Source of the DNA: Phycisphaeraceae bacterium
GTDB taxonomy: Bacteria; Planctomycetota; Phycisphaerae; Phycisphaerales; UBA1924
Length of the DNA stretch: 64,000 bases
Assembly: GCA_026128865.1 (NCBI GenBank)
Contig: JAHCJE010000004.1
Location: 1 to 64,000 of the forward strand
Direction: 5' to 3'
The notes below the pieces were generated by a model. It searched no databases and was not told the origin of the DNA. It worked only from the letters and a program-made list of their open reading frames with translations. The translations under genes and the position numbers were made by a program. Positions 1-7,601 of the stretch are shown here, piece after piece (the first letter of the stretch is position 1; every line of letters begins with the position of its first letter).

Positions 1-1339
1 CCAGTTCCTCCTCCTCGCGCTGCACGGCGTGCTGTGCGTCGCCTTCGACGCCGCGCATGCTCGGCAGTTCCGCCGGACGCACCGCGAACGGGTCCGCGGC
101 GGCGGCGACGAACCGGATGTCCTCGAGCATCGCCAGCGCGGTCGGGTAGCGCTTGTCGTAGTCCGCCATCGCGCGGCGCACGATCCACCGCACCGCCTCG
201 GGGCAGCGGCGCGAGATCTGGCTCAGCGCGCCGTGGGCCGGGAACGAGTTCTCGACCACGGCGTACAGCACCGCGCCGGCGGCGTAGACGTCGAACTTCG
301 CCCCGTCCACCTGGTGCACCTTCACCCCCCGCAGGGCCATGCGCACCATCTCGGGGTCGCGGAAGTACTCGGTCCCGTGCGTCGTCAGCGTCATCGCCGA
401 GCGGATCGGCGTGAGCAGGCCGAAGTCGACGAGGTGGGCCTCGCGCCCGTGGACGATGATGTTGTCGGGCTTGACGTCCTTGTGCCACAGCCCGCCGCGG
501 TGGTAGCGGTCCAGCGTGGCGAGCAGCGAGCCGAGGTACCCGAGCGCCTCGTGCAACTGCGGGTTCGTCAGGCCCTCGGCGGGGGCGCGGCCGTGGAGTT
601 TCTGCGTGACGAGGCTGAGCGGCTCGCCGGGCACGAAGCGCATCACGTAGTAGAAGCGCTCGGGCGTGAGTTCGTGGTCCAGCACGAGGCCGAGTTTCTT
701 GGCCGCGTCCAGCGAGCGGCTCTCGCGCACGATCTGCGGCAGGCTCGACCCGTCCTGGAGGCTGAACGACTTGATGACGACCTGGTCGATGTCGTCGATG
801 CCCTGTCGCGCGAAGGCTGCGCGGCGGATCTCGTCCGGCTCGGCGACGTACAACTTGCCCCCCGAGCCGCCCCCCGGCAGCGAGCCGACGATCACGTAGC
901 CCTCGAACTTGCCGGTGCGCCGCGAGGGCGTGTCGGCGGTCGGCGCGGCGGCGACAACTTCGGGGAGCCTGCGCTCAAGCCCATCCACCAGTGAGTTCAG
1001 GCAGAGGAACCGCGCCGGGTGCCCGACGAGGACGCGGTAGATGCACGAGCCGCCCGCACCCATCTCGCTCTGGATGGCGCGCCCGAAATGGGCCGCCGCC
1101 GACCACCGCCCGACCAGGACGTTGGCGACGACGAGGAAGGCGAAGACCACCGCCGTCACCAGCGCGCCGATGAGACGCAGCACGTCGCGGATCTCGCCCC
1201 CGATGAACGCGAAGACGTGGCCGATCAGCCAGCCGATGCCCTTGAAGAGCGGCACGACGACGTACATCACGAGCAGCACGAGGAGCACGATGCCCACGAC
1301 CGCCCCCAGCAGCACCAGCAGCACCCCAGGCCCGGCCAT
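1..1339 (-). CDS. Membrane-anchored Ser/Thr protein kinase (C-terminus cut by window edge)
   Basis: Open for 446 codons from an ATG at 1339 and still open at the left edge. Two hydrophobic segments lie at about residues 4-30 and 52-76, followed by a eukaryotic-type kinase domain: glycine-rich loop GGGSGG near 156-161, VVIK with Lys190, catalytic loop HKDVKPDN at 286-293, DFG at 305-307, and GTEYFRDPE at 322-330 as the P+1/APE region. All key catalytic residues are present, but the usual HRD is HKD. Kinases of this class phosphorylate Ser/Thr on cytoplasmic partners. Having the membrane segments before the kinase domain is the reverse of the common PknB layout. The start lies 38 bp after the sigma factor gene on the same strand, so the two probably form a regulatory operon. 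Confidence 0.87.
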   Translation of the reverse strand, partial: MAGPGVLLVLLGAVVGIVLLVLLVMYVVVPLFKGIGWLIGHVFAFIGGEIRDVLRLIGALVTAVVFAFLVVANVLVGRWSAAAHFGRAIQSEMGAGGSCIYRVLVGHPARFLCLNSLVDGLERRLPEVVAAAPTADTPSRRTGKFEGYVIVGSLPGGGSGGKLYVAEPDEIRRAAFARQGIDDIDQVVIKSFSLQDGSSLPQIVRESRSLDAAKKLGLVLDHELTPERFYYVMRFVPGEPLSLVTQKLHGRAPAEGLTNPQLHEALGYLGSLLATLDRYHRGGLWHKDVKPDNIIVHGREAHLVDFGLLTPIRSAMTLTTHGTEYFRDPEMVRMALRGVKVHQVDGAKFDVYAAGAVLYAVVENSFPAHGALSQISRRCPEAVRWIVRRAMADYDKRYPTALAMLEDIRFVAAAADPFAVRPAELPSMRGVEGDAQHAVQREEEEL

Positions 1340-1377
1340 ACCTTCGCTCCTGCCCCGGCGGGCGTCTCGTCGTCGTC

Positions 1378-2115
1378 CTATCGAGCGGCCTGCTCGTCCA
1401 TCCGCCGAAGGTCCATCTGGCGGTGGTAAATCTCCGCGACCGCCTCGTCGAAGAGGGCGTCGTCCGCCTTGTTCGGATCGAGGTCCAGCCCGTTTCGGCG
1501 CGGCTCGGAGCGCTCGGCCTCCGTGAACGAGTACGTCTCCACCGCCTCCGTGATCCGACGGCGCAGGGCGTCGCGCACCTTCGCCAGCCGCCGGCTCACC
1601 GTCGGCTCGCTCACCCCGATCGCCGCGGCCACGTCTTTGCCGCTCGTCCCGTCCAGCACCCGCATCCGGTAGATGGAGAAGTCGGTGAAGTCGCACTCCT
1701 TCTGAACCTGCCGGATCGCGGCTTCCACCTTCGCCCCGAAGACCGCGGCCTCGTAGGCGTCGTCCGCGCCGATCGCCGAAGAGCCGGCCATCCACGCCTC
1801 GTCGAGCGACGCCGCCGTTCGCCCGCCCCCGCGCTTCATGGCCATGCGCCGGTCCATCTCGTCGCCGAGGACGTGCTTGGCGATGGCGAGCAGCCAGGTG
1901 CTGAACCGCGCCCCGCGGGCCGGGTCGTAGCGATCGATCGAGTCCGAAAGTGCAGCGAGCGTTTCCTGCGAGAGGTCGCGGACGGTCTCGTGCCCGATGC
2001 GGCCTCCGCCCCAGCGCGTCAGTTGGGCGCGGACGACCGGGCCGAAGGTCTCCCACAACTCGAACCAGGCGGCCTGGTCGTTGGCGCGCAGCCGGGCGAT
2101 GAAACTCGTCGTCAT
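1378..2115 (-). CDS. ECF-type sigma-70 family RNA polymerase sigma factor
   Basis: A 245-residue protein with sigma region 2 at about residues 25-100 (LSQETLAALSDSIDRYDP, then FSTWLLAIAKHVLGDEM) and a region 4 helix-turn-helix at about 140-195 (GKDVAAAIGVSEPTVSRRL). The frame stays open further upstream, but family homology begins at MTTSFIARLRANDQ, so the ATG at 2115 is preferred; no strong Shine-Dalgarno is visible there. The start MTTS..RLR..D..AW is typical of planctomycete ECF factors that sit beside Ser/Thr kinases. The membrane kinase gene follows directly downstream, so kinase signalling may control this sigma factor, although no zinc-type anti-sigma domain is visible in this pair. 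The C-terminal 45 residues are charged and not recognised. Confidence 0.87.
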   Translation of the reverse strand: MTTSFIARLRANDQAAWFELWETFGPVVRAQLTRWGGGRIGHETVRDLSQETLAALSDSIDRYDPARGARFSTWLLAIAKHVLGDEMDRRMAMKRGGGRTAASLDEAWMAGSSAIGADDAYEAAVFGAKVEAAIRQVQKECDFTDFSIYRMRVLDGTSGKDVAAAIGVSEPTVSRRLAKVRDALRRRITEAVETYSFTEAERSEPRRNGLDLDPNKADDALFDEAVAEIYHRQMDLRRMDEQAAR

Positions 2116-2467
2116 CGAAGAGAGCACCGTGCGACTCCTTGCGCCGGCCCACCTTGGGCTGCGCCGAACCCCCCCGGGGCACGGCGGGACGCCCGATCGT
2201 TCCGGGTTTCGTACGCCGCGTTTCGGGCGGAAGGGACTTCTCCCCAAGGATACCGCCGGACATGGTCCGAACGAAGCCGTTCGCCCGCGCACAAACCGAC
2301 AGACCGCCGCGACCAACCGCTATCGGGCCTGCATTTCCTGTTTCGGCGTGTGAAAGCGGGCGGGTCAGGCTCCCAATGAGACCCGGACAGGCCCGAGTTC
2401 GGGCGGCCGGACACGACGGGGCGGCACGATCGGCCCGTGACGGACGGCTCATCCAAGGAGGTTCGCC
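2116..2467. other. Divergent intergenic region, no gene seen
   Basis: A 352-bp GC-rich stretch between the sigma factor (minus) and the coiled-coil gene (plus). It must hold both promoters. I see no convincing -35/-10 pair. A good ribosome binding site AAGGAGG lies at 2455-2461 for the plus-strand gene. Reading frames across it are arginine- and proline-rich shadows. Confidence 0.6.
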
Positions 2468-3448
2468 ATGCCGTGCATCGTCAAGTCTCTGGTTCGTATG
2501 GGCGTGATCGGGACGGTCGTGGGCGGCGCGGTGCTGGTGCCGGCGGTGGTGATCGCCGGGCCGGATCGCGTGGCCGCGCTCTTCACCCAGGCCCGCCACT
2601 CGATCAACACGAAGATCGACGCGACGATCGACGACCCGATCGCGCTGCGTCAGCAGTTGCGGGCGTTGGAGGCCGAGCTGCCCAAGAAGATCGCCGCGGT
2701 GCAGGGCGACCTGGCCGAGGTGACGCACAACGTCCAGCAGTTGGAGCGTGAGTTGATGGTGAGCCACAAGGTCATCTCGCTCGCCGACGCCGACCTGGGG
2801 CAGATGCAGGACCTGCTCGCCCGGGCCGAGAGCGCGAGGTCGGAGAACGGGTTCAGCGTCGTTCGGGTGCGCCTCGACGACCGGTCCTTCAGCCTCGACG
2901 AGGCCTACGGCAAGGCGAACCAGATCAGCCAACTCCGCTCCGCGTACGCCGACCGGGCCGCGGACATCGAGCGCGACCTCTCGCTGCTCCGTTCGCAGCA
3001 GCAGCGGCTGGGCGAGTTGCTGAGCCAGTTCGAGTCCGAGCGTGTGAAGTTCCAGAACGAACTCTGGCAACTGGACCGGCAGGTGGACGCCATCGCCCGC
3101 AACACCCGCATGGAGCAGATGCTGAGCCAGCGTCAGGCGACGATGGACAAGTACGACCGCTACAGCGCGGGGAGCCTCGACCAGGTGCAGGGGCGGATCG
3201 CCAAGATCCTCGCCGAACAGGAAGCCCGCCTGACCTCGCTGGCCGGCCGCTCCACTGTGGACGATTACAAGGCCCGCGCCCAACTGGAACTGGACACGAC
3301 CATCCGCGCCGGGCAGGCCCTGCGAGGCACCGGCGGCGGCCTCCCGGGCGCCAAGGCGATCGAGATCGCCCCGCCCGTGATCGAGGTCGGCCCCGAGAGC
3401 GACAGGCCCGCCGAGCCGGCGCGCCCCCTCGCCTCCCGCGACCGCTGA
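2468..3448 (+). CDS. Membrane-anchored coiled-coil protein of unknown function
   Basis: A 326-residue protein with ATG at 2468, 6 nt after AAGGAGG. Residues 10-31 form one hydrophobic helix (GVIGTVVGGAVLVPAVVIAG), either a signal anchor or an uncleaved signal. From about residue 58 to 270 the sequence is almost wholly heptad-rich coiled coil (for example LRQQLRALEAELPKKIAAV and LSQFESERVKFQNELWQLD). The C-terminal 50 residues are Pro/Gly-rich and probably disordered. The layout resembles periplasmic or cell-envelope coiled-coil spacers, but I recognise no family. It lies just upstream of mreBCD and is separated from it by a terminator, so a link to cell shape is possible only by position. Confidence 0.75.
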   Translation: MPCIVKSLVRMGVIGTVVGGAVLVPAVVIAGPDRVAALFTQARHSINTKIDATIDDPIALRQQLRALEAELPKKIAAVQGDLAEVTHNVQQLERELMVSHKVISLADADLGQMQDLLARAESARSENGFSVVRVRLDDRSFSLDEAYGKANQISQLRSAYADRAADIERDLSLLRSQQQRLGELLSQFESERVKFQNELWQLDRQVDAIARNTRMEQMLSQRQATMDKYDRYSAGSLDQVQGRIAKILAEQEARLTSLAGRSTVDDYKARAQLELDTTIRAGQALRGTGGGLPGAKAIEIAPPVIEVGPESDRPAEPARPLASRDR

Positions 3449-3535
3449 CGGCAGGTTTCCGCGGCGTCCCGGCTAGGCGAGCCGGGGTGCCGCCCTCGGA
3501 CGACCCCCCTTTCGCGGCCTTCTGAGTCCGCGAGA

Positions 3536-3571
3536 CCGCCCCGGTTCCTCACCGAGCCGGGGCGGCTTTTT
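3536..3571 (+). terminator. Rho-independent terminator
   Basis: A perfect 9-bp stem CCGCCCCGG / CCGGGGCGG with a 12-nt loop, followed by CTTTTT. It ends the transcript of the coiled-coil gene and isolates mreB. Confidence 0.85.
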
Positions 3572-3741
3572 CGCGCAGGGCGGGCGGCCCCCGCTGGCGG
3601 TTTGGGCGGATTGGCGGTACTGTCTCGGCTCGCGGGGCGAATGGTGTGCGCGCCCCGGCGCGGCGGACGCGCCCCACGGTGGGGCCGGCCGGATCGCGCC
3701 AGCCACGGAAGGCCGCGCGCAGCGGCGGGCAAGGAAGAAGC

Positions 3742-4797
3742 GTGCTCTTCGATCGGTTCCTGGGCCTGTTCGCGGTTGACATGGGCATCGACCTCGGCAC
3801 CTGCAACACGCTCGTTGCGGTCCGCGGGCAGGGCATCGTGCTCAACGAGCCGAGCGTCGTCGCCGTGCGCAAGGGCACCAACCAGGTGCTGCGCTCGGGC
3901 AACGAACTCGCCGTCGGGTGGGTCGCGAAGGAGATGCTCGGCAAGACGCCAGGCTCGATCTCCGCGATCCGCCCGCTGAAGGACGGCGTGATCAGCGACT
4001 TCGAGATCACCGAGGCGATGCTGGGCTACTTCATCCGCAAGGTGAACGGCAGCCCGCGCTTCATCGGCCCGCGCGTCGTCATCTCCATCCCGTCGGGCAT
4101 CACGGCGGTCGAGAAGCGGGCCGTCTTCGATTCGTCCGAGCGCGCCGGCGCGAGGCGGACCTACCTGATCGAGGAGCCTGTCGCGGCGGCGATCGGCGCG
4201 GGCCTGCCCTTCGCCGAGCCGACAGCGAGCATGATCGTTGACATCGGCGGCGGGACGACGGAGGTCGCCATCATGTCGCTCGCCGACATCGCGGTCTGCG
4301 AGAGCGTTCGCGTCGCGGGCGACGACATGGACGAGGCGATCATCAACCACATGAAACGGACCTACAACCTCATGGTGGGCGAGCAGACCGCCGAGCGCAT
4401 CAAGATCGAGATCGGGTCCGCCGCGCCTGTCGGCGAGGAAACGACCATGGACGTGCGCGGGCGCGACATGATTTCGGGCCTGCCGCGCAAGGCCCCGATC
4501 AGCAGCGAGGAGATCCGCGAGGCCCTGCAGGAGCCTGTGAACGCCATCATCGAGACGGTGACGCGCACGCTCGAACGGGCCGAGCCGGAACTCGCCGCGG
4601 ACCTGGTGGACAACGGCATCACGCTCGCGGGCGGCGGTTCGCTGCTGCGTGGGCTGCCGCAGGTCGTGCAGAAGGCGACCGGCCTGGACTGCCGACTCGC
4701 CGAGGACCCGCTGACCTGCGTGGCGCGTGGCACGGCGATCTATCTCGAGAACATCGAGGTGTGGGGGCCGAACCTCGAAACGGACATGGACCTCTAG
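3742..4797 (+). CDS. mreB: Rod shape-determining actin homologue MreB
   Basis: A 351-residue actin-fold ATPase. It polymerises on the inner face of the cytoplasmic membrane and positions the lateral-wall synthesis complex. The N-terminus LFDRFLGLF is the membrane-binding start typical of MreB. The phosphate 1 loop DMGIDLGTCNT follows at about residues 13-23 and phosphate 2 is IVDIGGGTTEVA. The frame is open further upstream, but the GTG at 3742 with AAGGAAG at 3731-3737 gives the family start. The C-terminal adenosine motif LAGGGSLLRGLP is intact. It begins the mreB-mreC-mreD run, with 29 bp before mreC. Peptidoglycan-linked shape control in Phycisphaerae fits this finding. Confidence 0.95.
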   Translation: MLFDRFLGLFAVDMGIDLGTCNTLVAVRGQGIVLNEPSVVAVRKGTNQVLRSGNELAVGWVAKEMLGKTPGSISAIRPLKDGVISDFEITEAMLGYFIRKVNGSPRFIGPRVVISIPSGITAVEKRAVFDSSERAGARRTYLIEEPVAAAIGAGLPFAEPTASMIVDIGGGTTEVAIMSLADIAVCESVRVAGDDMDEAIINHMKRTYNLMVGEQTAERIKIEIGSAAPVGEETTMDVRGRDMISGLPRKAPISSEEIREALQEPVNAIIETVTRTLERAEPELAADLVDNGITLAGGGSLLRGLPQVVQKATGLDCRLAEDPLTCVARGTAIYLENIEVWGPNLETDMDL

Positions 4798-4826
4798 CCC
4801 GCCCCCTTCGTCGGGCGGCTGACGCG

Positions 4827-5708
4827 ATGGGACGACGCCCGGGCCAGACCGCTGTCTCGCGCCGGCTCCTGCCGATCACGATCGCCGCGCTCGTCGTGCT
4901 CGCGCTCGTGCCGGTGCGGTTCATGGCATTCGCGGGCTGGTTCGCGGATCTCACGGCCGTTGTCGCCGCGCCGGTGAGCCAGCCGCTGCGCGCACTGGCG
5001 GCCTGGGTCGCGCCGGCGCGGGCGGGCGGCTCGCCGCCGGAGCATGTCGCCGAACTCGAGCAGCAGCGCGACCATTACGCCACGCTCTACCACCGCGTGC
5101 GCGACGAGAACTCGCGGCTGCGCGAACTCGTGCGTCAACTCCAGGGCGGCATCGCGCTGAACCCAGAACTCCCGCTCCGTCTCTACACGGCGTCCGTCGT
5201 CGGCGCGTCGAGCGACCTCTCCAGCCCGCTGCTCACCGTGCGTGCCGGCCGCCGCCACGGCGTCGAGCGCAATACCGTCGCGACCGTCGCGGGCGTGCAA
5301 CTGCTCGGGCGCGTGGACCGCGCCGCCGAGCGCCTCTGCTACGTTCGACCCATCACCGCCCCGGAGGCCGGCTCGATCATCGGCACGGTGATGGTGTCCG
5401 ACGAGGGCGGGTTGCTCTGCCGGCTCGCGCCGGTCGGCGACGGCACGCTCCGCGGCGACGCCGAGTACCCCGCCTCGCCCGAGGGCAGGCCCGCGCCGGA
5501 GGTCGCTCCCGGGCAACTCGTCCGACTTTCCGACCCCGTCTGGCCGCCGAGCGCGCAGATGCTCATCATCGGCCAGGTCGAGCGAGTCGAGCCTGCGCCG
5601 GATGCGCCGCTGCGGCGTGTCATCACCGTCCGCCCGACTGTCCGGCTCGAGCGCGTCAGCGAGGTCGTCCTTCGCATCCTGCAGGAGACCGATGAGGGGG
5701 GGGGCTGA
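4827..5708 (+). CDS. mreC: Rod shape-determining protein MreC
   Basis: A 293-residue bitopic protein. A short basic cytoplasmic tail is followed by one transmembrane helix (about residues 14-34, LLPITIAALVVLALVPV), a coiled coil at about 70-105 (HVAELEQQRDHYATLYHRV), and the double beta-barrel domain typical of MreC. It links MreB on the cytoplasmic side to periplasmic wall enzymes. The frame continues back into mreB, but the ATG at 4827 gives the usual short N-terminus. It ends 2 bp before the GTG of mreD, and its last codons contain the G-rich run that may act as the mreD ribosome binding site. Confidence 0.92.
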   Translation: MGRRPGQTAVSRRLLPITIAALVVLALVPVRFMAFAGWFADLTAVVAAPVSQPLRALAAWVAPARAGGSPPEHVAELEQQRDHYATLYHRVRDENSRLRELVRQLQGGIALNPELPLRLYTASVVGASSDLSSPLLTVRAGRRHGVERNTVATVAGVQLLGRVDRAAERLCYVRPITAPEAGSIIGTVMVSDEGGLLCRLAPVGDGTLRGDAEYPASPEGRPAPEVAPGQLVRLSDPVWPPSAQMLIIGQVERVEPAPDAPLRRVITVRPTVRLERVSEVVLRILQETDEGGG

Positions 5709-5710
5709 CC

Positions 5711-6280
5711 GTGAACTGGCTCACCTTCGCCATCGCCGCGTGGTTCGCTCTCGGCCTCGAGCTCGGCCTGCGTCCGGCGCTGCGCCTCGGGCCCGAGGCC
5801 CTTGCGCCGAGTTTCGTGCTTCCGCTCGCCGTCTTTGTGTGCCTCTGGGCACCGCACCGCGTCGCGCTCTGGGCGTGTCTCGCCTGCGGCCTGCTGGTCG
5901 ATCTCACCTGGCGACACCCGATCTCGGGGGGCGGCGCGGCCACGATCCTCGGGCCGTACGCCCTGGGCTACCTCCTCGGCGGCCAACTCGTCCTCACCCT
6001 TCGCGGCGTGCTCATCCGCGGCAACCCGCTGACGATGGCGGTCATGTCGATGCTCGCCGCGGCTGTTGCGCACGTCGTCGTGGTCGCCGCCATGACGGTG
6101 CGCACGCTCTACGGCGATCCGATCGATTTCGCCCCCGCCTCGGAACTGCTCGTCCGGCTCGGGGCGTCCGCGTACACGGGCGTGGCGGGGCTGGCCCTCT
6201 CCCTGCTGCTCATCCCGCTGACGCCAGCCTTCGGTTTCCAACAGCAGGCGACGCACCGGAAGATCGCCCGGCGTGCCTAG
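5711..6280 (+). CDS. mreD: Rod shape-determining protein MreD
   Basis: A 189-residue protein that is hydrophobic through most of its length, with about five to six predicted membrane helices. This matches the MreD family in size and topology. The sequence CGLLVDLTWRHPISGG resembles the conserved G-x-x-x-D region of MreD. It starts with GTG at 5711 just after mreC and should be translated with it. MreD is an integral membrane partner of MreC in the elongation complex. The assignment relies on position and hydropathy as much as on motifs. Confidence 0.88.
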   Translation: MNWLTFAIAAWFALGLELGLRPALRLGPEALAPSFVLPLAVFVCLWAPHRVALWACLACGLLVDLTWRHPISGGGAATILGPYALGYLLGGQLVLTLRGVLIRGNPLTMAVMSMLAAAVAHVVVVAAMTVRTLYGDPIDFAPASELLVRLGASAYTGVAGLALSLLLIPLTPAFGFQQQATHRKIARRA

Positions 6281-6314
6281 CGACCCGACCCCGCGTGTTC
6301 GGTACACTCGCCTC

Positions 6315-7529
6315 ATGCTTTCTGCCGTTTTCTTCGACGACTCCCGCGCGCGGCTCGAACCCCTCACGGGTCTACGCCCTGTCTTCGACGTGCGTCTCGG
6401 CCCGCTCAGCACACTGCACCGTGTCTCGGCTGCGCTGAACCTGCGCGTCGTCGCTCTCTTCGTGCCGCCGGAACTCGAAGCCATCACCGGCGAACGCCAC
6501 GACCTGCCCATCAACCGCCTGCCCGATCGAGCCGGCGGCCCGCTCCTGCTCGTCAACGGCCGGTGCCCCATGCCTCCGGAGCAACTGGCGTCGTTGCGCG
6601 AGGGGCAGGCGCTGGTCGAGGCCGCGAGCGGGGATACGGTGGCTGCGCTGCTCGCGCCGGACGCGGCCCGCGCCCTGCTCGATGGCGAAGGCGCGGGCGG
6701 GGAGCGCGTCGAACTGGAGGAGTCGGTGCTGCTCAGCCGACCGTGGCACTTCCGGGCGGTGCGCGACCAGGCCGTGGAGTTTGATCTGGACCTGCTCGCC
6801 CGCGAGGCGCGCCGGCGCGAGGTGCCCGCGGGCGTGACGGTGCTGGGCGATCCCTCGCTCGTGCAGATCGACCCGGACGCGGAGGTTCTGCCCGGGGCGG
6901 TGCTGGATGCCGAGGGCGGACGGATCACCATCGGCGCTGGGGCGATCGTGCGGCCCGGCGCGGTGATCGTCGGCCCGTGCTACGTCGGTCCCGAGTCGCG
7001 CGTCGTCGAGCACGCGGTGCTGCGGGCGCACACGTGCGTCGGGCGTTGCTGCCGCGTCGGCGGCGAGGTCGCGGGGGTCGTCTTCCAGGGCTACGCCAAC
7101 AAGGTGCACGAGGGCTTCCTGGGCGATTCGTGGGTCGGCGAGTGGGTGAACCTCGGCGCTGGCACCACGAACTCGAACCTGCTGAACACCTACGCCGAGG
7201 TCATCGCCCGCGCCGACCCCGCCGGCCCGAACGAGCGCACGGGGGAGACCTTCCTCGGCGCGATGATCGGCGACCACGTGAAAACGGCGATCGGGACGCG
7301 CATCATGACCGGCGCGGTCATCCACCTCGGCACGATGTGGGCGGCGAGCAGGCCGGTGACCGGGTGCGTTGGTTCGTTCGCCTGGGCGACGGACGACGGC
7401 GAACGCCTCTACCGCCTGCCGAAGTTCCTCGAGGTCGTGCAGGCCGTCATGGCGAGGCGCAACATCGAGCCGACCGACGCCTACATGGCTCGGTTGCGAT
7501 CTCTGCACGCGGAGGCGAGCGGTGAGTAG
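6315..7529 (+). CDS. GlmU-like sugar nucleotidyltransferase / left-handed beta-helix protein
   Basis: A 404-residue protein. The N-terminus MLSAVFFDDSRARLEPLTG and the following RPVFDVRLGPLS match the GlmU-like family seen in Bacteroidetes and Planctomycetes, whose N-terminal half is a divergent nucleotidyltransferase. The C-terminal half, from about residue 190, carries hexapeptide repeats of a left-handed beta-helix acyltransferase (IGAGAIVRPGAVIVGPCYVG, then WVNLGAGTTNSNL). A GTG at 6273 is also in frame, but homology begins at 6315. There, TACACT at 6303-6308 sits 6 nt before the ATG with no Shine-Dalgarno, which suggests a leaderless transcript. Activity on UDP-sugars is probable and the substrate is not known. 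It lies between mreD and polA. Confidence 0.8.
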   Translation: MLSAVFFDDSRARLEPLTGLRPVFDVRLGPLSTLHRVSAALNLRVVALFVPPELEAITGERHDLPINRLPDRAGGPLLLVNGRCPMPPEQLASLREGQALVEAASGDTVAALLAPDAARALLDGEGAGGERVELEESVLLSRPWHFRAVRDQAVEFDLDLLAREARRREVPAGVTVLGDPSLVQIDPDAEVLPGAVLDAEGGRITIGAGAIVRPGAVIVGPCYVGPESRVVEHAVLRAHTCVGRCCRVGGEVAGVVFQGYANKVHEGFLGDSWVGEWVNLGAGTTNSNLLNTYAEVIARADPAGPNERTGETFLGAMIGDHVKTAIGTRIMTGAVIHLGTMWAASRPVTGCVGSFAWATDDGERLYRLPKFLEVVQAVMARRNIEPTDAYMARLRSLHAEASGE

Positions 7530-7601
7530 CGTGCGGTCAAGCACGTCGTGCGCGCGAGCCTCTGCCGTCGCGCTCGGGAGCCACACCGGAGCACGCCGGC
7601 C

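Noticed and set aside
29-1173. Several plus-strand frames at the left edge
   Set aside because: They lie opposite the kinase domain, which has HKD, DFG and APE-type motifs in the minus frame open to the edge.
2112-2456. Minus-strand frame of 114 codons upstream of the sigma factor
   Set aside because: It is intergenic, lacks a ribosome binding site and would read into the sigma start in another frame.
2139-2507. Plus-strand frame before the coiled-coil gene
   Set aside because: Overlaps the real start and its AAGGAGG; random-like composition.
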